NCBI GenBank assembly: GCA_009925955.1 | Contig: RFPX01000003.1 | Span: forward strand, 1-20,911 | From: Betaproteobacteria bacterium | GTDB lineage: Bacteria > Pseudomonadota > Gammaproteobacteria > Burkholderiales > Burkholderiaceae_C | Length of the DNA: 20,911 bases | Direction of reading: 5' to 3' | Shown: in pieces, positions 7,364-13,284 of the stretch | Layout of the letters: every line of letters starts with the position of its first letter | How positions within the stretch are numbered: the stretch's first letter is position 1 | The notes under the pieces: generated by a model | Database searches by the model: none | The model's input: the letters and a program-made list of their open reading frames with translations, nothing else | Told to the model about the DNA's origin: nothing | Made by a program: the position numbers and the translations under genes

Positions 7364-7455
7364 GTGCGTATGGGGGCCCAAGGGTTAGCGAGCATGGGCA
7401 GCACGCACAGGGCCGGTGCAATAATCAATCCAACTTAAAAAATTGGGGTTTGATT
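7364..7455. promoter_or_regulatory. divergent proS/rppH spacer with candidate rppH promoter
   Basis: This 92-bp spacer separates the diverging starts of proS and rppH. It contains an AT-rich block (7420-7442) unlike its GC-rich surroundings. CAATAAT with hexamer AATAAT at 7420-7425 is a candidate -10 for rppH, giving a leader near 24 nt. GGGG at 7445-7448, 7 bases before ATG 7456, could be the rppH ribosome site. Read on the minus strand, GATTAT (7421-7426) could serve proS. No clear -35 box is seen on either strand. Confidence 0.4.
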
Positions 7456-8067
7456 ATGCTCGACCGTGAGGGTTTCAGACCCAACGTCGGCATCATCCTG
7501 CTCAACAGCCGCAACCAAGTTTTTTGGGGCAAACGGCTGAAGACCCATTCCTGGCAGTTCCCTCAAGGCGGCATCAAGCACGGGGAAACGCCCGAGCAGG
7601 CGATGTTCCGCGAACTGCACGAGGAGGTGGGCTTGCGGCCCGATCATGTGCAGATCATCGCGCGCACACGCGACTGGCTGCGCTACGAGGTCCCCGAACA
7701 CTACATCCGGCGCGAGTCGCGCGGCCACTACCGCGGGCAAAAGCAGATCTGGTTCCTGCTCAAACTGTTGGGGCGCGACAGCGACATGAACCTGCGCGCC
7801 ACCGACCACCCGGAGTTCGACGCCTGGCGTTGGAACGACTACTGGGTGCCCTTGGACGCGGTGATCGAGTTCAAGCGCGGGGTGTACGAAATGGCCCTGA
7901 CCGAACTGGCGCGTTTTCTGCCCAGGGCGCATGCGAACAACCGTTACTTGCGTGGCGGCCTGCGCGCTGCAGCCAGCAGCGCAGGCCCCGCCCACAGCGA
8001 AGCGCCAACCGAGGGCCCTGTGGGCCAGCCCAGCCTCACACCAGGATCAGATTCGTCCGGTGAATGA
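7456..8067 (+). CDS. rppH: RNA pyrophosphohydrolase RppH (NudH)
   Basis: RppH removes pyrophosphate from the 5' triphosphate end of mRNAs and so starts 5'-end-dependent decay by RNase E. The Nudix box is perfect at residues 38-60 (QGGIKHGETPEQAMFRELHE then EVGL), fitting Gx5Ex7REUxEExGU. The N-terminus MLDREGFRPNVGIILLN and the segment LKTHSWQFPQGG are classic for RppH. ATG 7456 is chosen; an in-frame TTG at 7450 would add two residues. The protein has 203 residues: the conserved domain ends near residue 165 and is followed by an Ala/Ser/Pro/Gly-rich tail of about 35 residues that looks disordered. The last 32 bp overlap the 3' end of proB on the opposite strand, so this tail is also antisense to the end of proB. 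Confidence 0.96.
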   Translation: MLDREGFRPNVGIILLNSRNQVFWGKRLKTHSWQFPQGGIKHGETPEQAMFRELHEEVGLRPDHVQIIARTRDWLRYEVPEHYIRRESRGHYRGQKQIWFLLKLLGRDSDMNLRATDHPEFDAWRWNDYWVPLDAVIEFKRGVYEMALTELARFLPRAHANNRYLRGGLRAAASSAGPAHSEAPTEGPVGQPSLTPGSDSSGE

Positions 8068-9181
8068 GCTCGGGCTCGTACACATAGCCCAGCACCGATT
8101 CGATCTGCGATGAGGCTTTTCGTGCGATGAGCCGCGCCTCGGCACTGGAGTAGTTGGACAAGCCACGGGCCACCACGGCCCCATCGGCCCGCCGCACGGC
8201 GATCACGTCCCCGCGGTGGAACTCCCCCTCTACCTCCACCACGCCAATGGGCAAGAGGCTCTTGCCCTCGGCCAGCAGCTTGGCCACGGCCCCTTCGTCC
8301 ACCGTCACGGCGCCGCGCAACTGAAGCTGGTCGGCCATCCACTGCTTGCGCGCAGCCATCTTGGGTGTGGTGGCCACCAGGGCCGTACCGATGCGCTCAC
8401 CCTGGGCCAGCCGCAGCAACACATCGGGCTCGCGGCCCCAGGCGATCACGGTAGAGGCGCCACTGCCGGCTGCACGCTTGGCGGCCAGGACCTTGGTGAT
8501 CATGCCGCCCTTGCCCAAGGCCGAGCCCGTGCCACCGGCCATCTGCTCCAAAGACGCGTCACCCGCGGCCGCCACTTCGATGAACCGCGCCGAGGGGTCC
8601 TGGCGCGGGTCGGCGCTGTACAGCCCCTTCTGGTCGGTGAGGATGACCAGGGCATCGGCCTCCACCAGGTTGGCCACCAAGGCCCCCAAGGTGTCGTTGT
8701 CGCCAAACTTGATCTCGTCGTTGACCACCGTGTCGTTCTCGTTGATCACCGGCACCACCTGCAGCGACAGCAAGGTGAGCAAGGTTGATCGTGCATTGAG
8801 GTAGCGCTCACGGTCGGCCAGGTCGGCATGGGTCAGCAGCACCTGTGCGCTGTGCAGGCCTTGCTCGCGCAACAAGGACTCGTACATCTGCGCCAGGCCC
8901 ATCTGGCCCACGGCCGCAGCCGCCTGCAACTCGTGCAACTCTTTGGGGCGGCTGGTCCAGCCCAGGCGCTTCATGCCCTCGGCAATGGCCCCGCTGGAGA
9001 CCATGATCACCTCGCGGCCCTGTTGCGCCAGGGCCGCCATCTGGCGGCACCAGTTGCCGATGGCCTGCGCGTCCACGCCGCGGCCCTCATTGGTCACCAG
9101 ACTGGAACCCACCTTGATGACGATACGGCGCGCATCGCGCAGCACGGCAGGGTTCAGGTGGGACACGTCGGCGCAGCTCAT
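8036..9181 (-). CDS. proB: glutamate 5-kinase
   Basis: ProB phosphorylates L-glutamate with ATP to gamma-glutamyl phosphate, the first and feedback-controlled step of proline synthesis. The 381 residues form an amino-acid-kinase domain and a C-terminal PUA domain (about 290-370). Visible motifs include RIVIKVGSSLVTNEG (19-33), VSSGAIAEGMKRLG (61-74), INENDTVVNDEIKFGDND (147-163) and GGTGSALGKGGMITK (216-230). The start ATG at 9179-9181 follows the obgE stop with no gap (TGAATG), so it is very likely translated from the rplU-rpmA-obgE transcript. No proA is in the window. Its 3' end overlaps rppH by 32 bp. Confidence 0.98.
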   Translation of the reverse strand: MSCADVSHLNPAVLRDARRIVIKVGSSLVTNEGRGVDAQAIGNWCRQMAALAQQGREVIMVSSGAIAEGMKRLGWTSRPKELHELQAAAAVGQMGLAQMYESLLREQGLHSAQVLLTHADLADRERYLNARSTLLTLLSLQVVPVINENDTVVNDEIKFGDNDTLGALVANLVEADALVILTDQKGLYSADPRQDPSARFIEVAAAGDASLEQMAGGTGSALGKGGMITKVLAAKRAAGSGASTVIAWGREPDVLLRLAQGERIGTALVATTPKMAARKQWMADQLQLRGAVTVDEGAVAKLLAEGKSLLPIGVVEVEGEFHRGDVIAVRRADGAVVARGLSNYSSAEARLIARKASSQIESVLGYVYEPELIHRTNLILV

Positions 9182-10285
9182 TCAGTCGCGCCTGAATCGA
9201 GGGTCCACCGCATCGGGCTCGGGCAGCACCTCGGCCGAGGCCTCAAAGCGGGCGTCGGGCTCGGGCACCACCGGCGCGCGGTGAGAGGCCACGTGGTCGT
9301 AAATGGCGTGGATCAGCGGGTCCAGCCCCTGCCGGGCCAGCGCTGAAATCTCGAACACGGGGCCCTTCCACTTCAGCCGCTTGAGGAAGTCCTTGACCCG
9401 CGCTGCCCGTTCTTCGACGGGCACCATGTCCATCTTGTTGAGCACCAGCCAACGCGGCTTGCGGTGCAGTGCCTCGTCATACTTGCGCAGTTCTTCCACG
9501 ATGGCCTTGGCGTGTTGCACCGGGTCGGCATCGTCAAAGGGCGCCAAGTCCACCAAGTGCAGCAGCAGCTCGGTGCGCTGCAGGTGGCGCAGGAACTGGT
9601 GGCCCAGGCCCGCTCCTTCGGCGGCACCCTCGATGAGGCCGGGGATGTCGGCCACCACGAAGCTCTTTTCAGGGCCCACACGCACCACGCCCAGGTTGGG
9701 GTGCAAGGTGGTGAAGGGGTAGTCGGCAATCTTGGGCCGCGCATTGGAGATGGCGGCTATCAGCGTGCTCTTGCCCGCATTGGGCATGCCCAAGAGGCCC
9801 ACATCGGCCAGCACGCGCAGTTCCAGGCGCAACTTCTTGGCTTCGCCGGGCCAGCCAGGGGTCTTCTGGCGCGGGGCTCGGTTGGTACTGGTCTTGTAGT
9901 GCAGGTTGCCAAAGCCGCCGTCACCACCCTTGCACACCAGCACCGGCTCGCCGGGCACCAAGAGCTCGGCCACCACCTCGTCGGTTTCAGCGTCGCGCAG
10001 GATGGTGCCCACCGGCATGCGCAGCACGATGTCCTCGGCGGCCGCACCAAACTGGTCGGAGCCGCGGCCAGGCTCGCCGTTCTTGGCTTCATGCCGCCGC
10101 GCGTAGCGGTAGTCGATCAGCGTGTTGAGGTTGCGGTCACCCACGGCCCACACACTGCCACCGCGACCGCCGTTGCCGCCATCGGGGCCGCCGAAGGGGA
10201 TGAACTTTTCGCGCCGAAAGCTCACGCAGCCGGCGCCGCCGTTGCCGGCTGCGACATCAATGGTGGCTTCGTCGACGAATTTCAT
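9182..10285 (-). CDS. obgE: GTPase ObgE/CgtA
   Basis: ObgE is an essential GTPase that binds the 50S subunit and links ribosome assembly to the stringent response. The 367-residue protein starts with the glycine-rich Obg fold (about 1-158; MKFVDEATIDVAAGNGGAG and GGPDGGNGGRGGSV). The G domain shows G1 GMPNAGKST (166-174), the switch region FTTLHPNLGV (191-200), G3 DIPGLIEGA (213-221) and G4 NKMD (283-286). The C-terminal tail is short and acidic/proline-bearing (EPDARFEASAEVLPEPD). The order rplU-rpmA-obgE is conserved across bacteria; here obgE is separated from rpmA by 63 bp holding a stable hairpin and is directly followed by proB. GAGG lies upstream of the ATG at 10285 as a ribosome site. 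Confidence 0.98.
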   Translation of the reverse strand: MKFVDEATIDVAAGNGGAGCVSFRREKFIPFGGPDGGNGGRGGSVWAVGDRNLNTLIDYRYARRHEAKNGEPGRGSDQFGAAAEDIVLRMPVGTILRDAETDEVVAELLVPGEPVLVCKGGDGGFGNLHYKTSTNRAPRQKTPGWPGEAKKLRLELRVLADVGLLGMPNAGKSTLIAAISNARPKIADYPFTTLHPNLGVVRVGPEKSFVVADIPGLIEGAAEGAGLGHQFLRHLQRTELLLHLVDLAPFDDADPVQHAKAIVEELRKYDEALHRKPRWLVLNKMDMVPVEERAARVKDFLKRLKWKGPVFEISALARQGLDPLIHAIYDHVASHRAPVVPEPDARFEASAEVLPEPDAVDPRFRRD

Positions 10286-10305
10286 AGGGGCCTCAAAACG
10301 GCAAA

Positions 10306-10321
10306 CCCCGGCGAACCGGGG
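10306..10321 (-). terminator. UUCG-capped hairpin between rpmA and obgE (attenuator or partial terminator)
   Basis: Read on the minus strand the sequence is CCCCGG-TTCG-CCGGGG, a perfect 6-bp GC stem closed by a UUCG tetraloop, one of the most stable RNA loops. It is followed by TTTGCCGTTTT, a broken U-tract. It sits after the rpmA stop (10349) and before the obgE start (10285). A partial terminator that lets some transcripts through would give more ribosomal protein than GTPase. An RNA-processing or mRNA-stabilising role is the alternative. Confidence 0.6.
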
Positions 10322-10348
10322 CTTGCGCGGGGAACATCAGCGCCGGCT

Positions 10349-10606
10349 TCAGGCGGGCGTGACGGCCACCGTGTGGCGGTTGAGTTCACCCTTGGTGGCG
10401 AAGCTCACCGTGCCGTCCACGAGGGCGTACAGGGTGTGGTCCTTGCCCATGCCCACATTGGGGCCGGCATGGAAACGGGTGCCGCGCTGGCGCACGATGA
10501 TCGAGCCGGCCGGGATGGTCTGGCCGCCGAACACCTTGACGCCCAGCATCTTGGGCTTGGAATCGCGGCCGTTGCGTGTGGAGCCGCCGCCTTTTTTCTG
10601 TGCCAT
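10349..10606 (-). CDS. rpmA: 50S ribosomal protein L27
   Basis: L27 lies at the peptidyl-transferase centre of the 50S subunit, where its N-terminal arm approaches the P-site tRNA. The 85-residue sequence begins MAQKKGGGSTRNGRDSKPK, without the cleaved N-terminal extension seen in Firmicutes. It contains the family blocks LGVKVFGGQTIPAGSIIVRQ and RGTRFHAGPNVGMGKDHTLY. An AGGAG ribosome site is at 10616-10620, 9 bases before the ATG. It lies 38 bp after rplU in the same transcript. The run of T's at the codons for lysine 4-5 is simply the KK stretch on the opposite strand. Confidence 0.99.
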   Translation of the reverse strand: MAQKKGGGSTRNGRDSKPKMLGVKVFGGQTIPAGSIIVRQRGTRFHAGPNVGMGKDHTLYALVDGTVSFATKGELNRHTVAVTPA

Positions 10607-10644
10607 GGATCTTTACTCCTGGAAGGTTGGGAAGGGCTCGGGGC

Positions 10645-10956
10645 TCAGGCGTTCACGGAGCTGATTTCCAGCTCGGTGAAGGTCTGGCGGTGGCCTTGCG
10701 ACTTCTTGTAGTGCTTGCGACGGCGCATTTTGAAAATGCGCACCTTGTCGTGCTTGCCGTGGGCCACGACGGTGGCTTTCACGGTTGCACCTGCCAGCAC
10801 AGGCGTGCCAACCTTCAGTTCGGCGCCGCTTCCGACGGCCAGAACCTGGTCAATCACGATTTCCTGGCCAACGTCCGCAGCAATCTGTTCTACTTTGATC
10901 TTCTCGCCGGCAGCAACCTTGTATTGCTTGCCACCGGTTTTTATGACCGCGTACAT
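10645..10956 (-). CDS. rplU: 50S ribosomal protein L21
   Basis: L21 is a 23S rRNA-binding protein of the large subunit that works with L20. The 103 residues start MYAVIKTGGKQYKVAAGEKI and include the conserved KMRRRKHYKKSQGHRQ near the C-terminus. This is the normal length. The ATG at 10956 has AAAGGA (10963-10968) 6 bases upstream. A second, perfect AGGAGG lies 23 bases upstream (10980-10985). The gene is first in the rplU-rpmA-obgE-proB run and is preceded by a leader of about 130 nt with hairpins, which could mediate feedback control. Confidence 0.99.
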   Translation of the reverse strand: MYAVIKTGGKQYKVAAGEKIKVEQIAADVGQEIVIDQVLAVGSGAELKVGTPVLAGATVKATVVAHGKHDKVRIFKMRRRKHYKKSQGHRQTFTELEISSVNA

Positions 10957-11090
10957 GGGAAATCCTTTCGTTGATCGTTCCTCCTGGCGGCCGTAAACGC
11001 CCTGAAACTCAGGGCAAGCCCACCAGAAGCCGGTGATCCCCGCCCCTCAGGGCCTGTGCAGCAGCACGCAGGCCTAACGCGCGGAGAACC
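10957..11090 (-). promoter_or_regulatory. structured 5' leader of rplU (candidate r-protein control element)
   Basis: If transcription begins near 11088, rplU has a leader of about 130 nt, long for a constitutive gene. It holds a perfect 7-bp stem with a 3-nt loop (10999-11005 paired with 11009-11015; GCCCTGA/TCAGGGC), a weaker imperfect hairpin around 11020-11036 (CACCAG/CCGGTG), and tandem ribosome-site-like sequences AGGAGG (10980-10985) and AAAGGA (10963-10968). Leaders of ribosomal-protein operons often bind the encoded protein. That such binding occurs here is inference. No reading frame is evident in it. Confidence 0.45.
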
Positions 11091-11094
11091 CGCA

Positions 11095-11100
11095 AGTATA
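11095..11100 (-). promoter_or_regulatory. candidate -10 box of the rplU operon
   Basis: On the minus strand this reads TATACT, a 5/6 match to the sigma-70 -10 hexamer, in TTTTTGCTATACTTGCGGG. It would start transcription near 11088. The -35 region (around 11118-11123) is not a good match. It stands back to back with the ispB -10 about 32 bp away. Confidence 0.5.
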
Positions 11101-11131
11101 GCAAAAACCCGAATCTCGGCCAGCCGCTCCC

Positions 11132-11137
11132 TATAAT
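11132..11137 (+). promoter_or_regulatory. candidate -10 box of ispB
   Basis: A perfect TATAAT at 11132-11137 lies 25 bases before the GTG start at 11163. It overlaps the upstream in-frame ATG at 11136, which argues against that ATG being the start codon. The -35 position shows no clear match. Confidence 0.5.
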
Positions 11138-11162
11138 GCGGCGCACTTTGCCGAGCCCGTCT

Positions 11163-12146
11163 GTGAACACGCCTTCTACCGCCGACATCGATTGCGCCGC
11201 CTGGCTGGAGGAGCAAATGCTGCAGGTGGATGGCGTGATCCGCCAACAGCTGCATTCCGACGTGGCCCTGGTCCAGCAGATCGGACATTACATCGTCGGC
11301 TCCGGCGGCAAGCGGATTCGCCCGCGCCTGCTCCTGATGGTGGCGGCCGCCCTGGGCCACCAGGGCCCCCAAGCGCATACCCTGGCGGCGGTCGTGGAGT
11401 TCATTCACACGGCCACCCTGCTGCATGATGACGTCGTCGACGAGAGCAGCCTGCGCCGAGGCCGCCAGACGGCCAACGCCATGTTTGGCAACGCCGCAGC
11501 GGTGCTGGTGGGCGATTTCCTGTACTCGCGCGCCTTCCAGATGATGGTGTCCGTGCAGTCCATGCCCGTACTGGACATTCTGGCCAACGCGACCAATGTG
11601 ATCGCCGAGGGCGAGGTGCTGCAGTTGATGAACATGCACGACCCCGATGTGGCCGTTCAGGACTACCTGAAGGTCATTCGCTACAAGACCGCCAAGCTGT
11701 TTGAGGCCAGTGCCGAGCTGGGTGCGGTGTTGGCCGGGGTTTCGGCAGCCGATCGTGCGCGATGCGCCGATCTGGGCCGCCACCTGGGCACCACCTTCCA
11801 GCTCATGGACGACCTGCTGGACTACGGCGGGCAGACCGAGGCACTGGGCAAGAACGTGGGCGACGACCTGCGCGAAGGCAAGCCCACCCTGCCCCTGCTG
11901 TTGGCCATGCAAAACGGCAGCCCGGCCGAACGCGACCTGGTGCGCCAGGCCATCGAGAACGGTGAGGTGGAACGGCTGCCCGAGGTGGTGGCCGTGGTTC
12001 AACGCACCCAGGCCTTGGAGGGGACCCGCCAGGCCGCACAGGGTGAGGCCGACCTGGCACTTGCCGCACTGCAGGCCCTGCCCGCCTCGGTTTGGCGGGA
12101 GGAATTGGCCCGACTGGTCCGCCTGTCCACCCAGCGCTCGAGCTGA
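11163..12146 (+). CDS. ispB: polyprenyl (octaprenyl) diphosphate synthase
   Basis: This trans-prenyltransferase adds isopentenyl diphosphate units to farnesyl diphosphate to build the side chain of ubiquinone. The 327-residue protein has GGKRIRPRLLLM (48-59), the first aspartate-rich motif LLHDDVVDESSLRRG (DDVVD 89-93), the GDF and KTAKLFEASAELG segments, and the second aspartate motif QLMDDLLDY (DDLLD 216-220), followed by GDDLREGKPTLPLLLA. Octaprenyl (C40) is assigned from the UQ-8 usual in this order, not from a residue I can point to. GTG 11163 is chosen because the ATG at 11136 lies within the -10 box. It diverges from rplU, as ispB does in many proteobacteria. The FecR gene begins 33 bp later. 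Confidence 0.95.
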   Translation: MNTPSTADIDCAAWLEEQMLQVDGVIRQQLHSDVALVQQIGHYIVGSGGKRIRPRLLLMVAAALGHQGPQAHTLAAVVEFIHTATLLHDDVVDESSLRRGRQTANAMFGNAAAVLVGDFLYSRAFQMMVSVQSMPVLDILANATNVIAEGEVLQLMNMHDPDVAVQDYLKVIRYKTAKLFEASAELGAVLAGVSAADRARCADLGRHLGTTFQLMDDLLDYGGQTEALGKNVGDDLREGKPTLPLLLAMQNGSPAERDLVRQAIENGEVERLPEVVAVVQRTQALEGTRQAAQGEADLALAALQALPASVWREELARLVRLSTQRSS

Positions 12147-12179
12147 GCGCTGCCCCCGGACCACGCCCGAGGAGCCCGC

Positions 12180-13283
12180 ATGGTGATGAGACTCCTGAAG
12201 CTGTGGATCATCGCGGGGTGCATGGCCGTGACCACCGGCGTCTGGGCCGCGGCGGGTACGGTTCAGGTGGTGCTGGGGCAGGCGCGCATCATCCAGTCCA
12301 CCGGCCAAGAGCGCGCGGCCATCAAGGGCGATCAGGTCTACACCGGTGACACGATCACCACGGCGGCGTCGGGACAGGTGCAGCTGCGCATGATCGACGA
12401 CGCGCGCCTGTGGGTACGGCCGAACTCGCGGCTGTTGATCGAGCAGTACCCGGCCGATGCGGCTGCGGCCCAGGAGCCCCGGGCCCAAACCGCCACCCGC
12501 CTCCTGGAGGGTGGCCTGCGCGCGGCCACGGGCGCCATCGGGCAGCGATCGCCCGACAAGGTCCGTTTGAGCACGCCCAATGCGGTGATCGGCATCCGGG
12601 GGACCGAGCTGGAGTTGGCTTTCTTCCCGGCTCGCATGGCCGACGCCCTGCAGACCCCGGCGGGCACTTACCACCGGGTGTATGAGGGGCGAACCCGTGT
12701 GAGCGCGCCGGGCACGCCCCCGCTGGATGTGTTGGCCGGGCAGGCCGTGTTCGTGAGCCTCAAGCCCGGTGAGCCCCCGCGGGTGCTGCCGCAGATACCG
12801 CCCTTCCTCAACCTGCCCGACGGACCCGTGGGGTCCCCCGTGCGTGCTGACGCCGCTGCGGCGGCCCGCAGCCTGAAGATCGGCTTGCGCATGGCCTCGC
12901 CCATGGCCGACGGGGCGGTGGTGACCTCCAGTGCCGGCGCCCCGGTGGAGCCCGTGCAGACAGCGGCCACCGCCCGCGAAGGCGAGCCGGCGCGCTTGAG
13001 CCTGTCGTACGCCCCGCCACCCAACTCCCGCCAGCGGCGAGCCCCAGAGCCCCCGGTCACCCTGACCCTGGACATCACCGCCAAGCTTCAGGACGGGCAG
13101 GCGCAGGTTCAGGTGCAGGACGTGCAGCGTGGGGGATCATTGAGCCTGACCATGCCGCTGGGCACCTGGACGGACATCAGTGGGCGCGCCTCTTGGCTGT
13201 CGGGGGGGCGGCAAACCATTGCTTCGAGCAGCGCGCGGCCCGAATCGGCTCAAGTGCTGATACGGGTCGACACGGGCCCCTGA
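12180..13283 (+). CDS. secreted FecR-domain protein, partner of the CHASE2 cyclase
   Basis: The 367-residue protein has a short N-terminal signal (MVMRLLKLWIIAGCMAVTTG) with a likely cleavage after VWA, then a FecR domain over about residues 45-185. Typical parts are KGDQVYTGDTITTAASGQVQ near 49-68, the N-S-R-L core WVRPNSRLLIEQ, and the diagnostic STPNAVIGIRGTELEL (131-146). The rest (about 190-367) is proline/alanine-rich followed by a beta-type region that may be Ig-like. FecR domains in anti-sigma proteins sense periplasmic signals, but here there is no sigma factor. The next gene begins one base after the stop and encodes a CHASE2 adenylate cyclase, so this protein may modulate that sensor. 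GAGGAG at 12169-12174 supports ATG 12180 over ATG 12186. IAGC (11-14) also fits a lipobox. Confidence 0.9.
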   Translation: MVMRLLKLWIIAGCMAVTTGVWAAAGTVQVVLGQARIIQSTGQERAAIKGDQVYTGDTITTAASGQVQLRMIDDARLWVRPNSRLLIEQYPADAAAAQEPRAQTATRLLEGGLRAATGAIGQRSPDKVRLSTPNAVIGIRGTELELAFFPARMADALQTPAGTYHRVYEGRTRVSAPGTPPLDVLAGQAVFVSLKPGEPPRVLPQIPPFLNLPDGPVGSPVRADAAAAARSLKIGLRMASPMADGAVVTSSAGAPVEPVQTAATAREGEPARLSLSYAPPPNSRQRRAPEPPVTLTLDITAKLQDGQAQVQVQDVQRGGSLSLTMPLGTWTDISGRASWLSGGRQTIASSSARPESAQVLIRVDTGP

Positions 13284-13284
13284 G

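Noticed and set aside
6233..7438. Long open frame (401 codons) antisense to proS
   Set aside because: proS is unambiguous; the antisense sequence is a shadow with no family pattern.
9464..10711. Long open frame (415 codons) antisense to obgE and rpmA
   Set aside because: It crosses two certain genes and an intergenic hairpin; composition is typical of antisense shadow.
10941..12674. Long open frame (577 codons) antisense to ispB and the FecR gene
   Set aside because: The His/Gln/Gly-rich product spans two genes and the rplU/ispB promoter region; no domain is recognisable.
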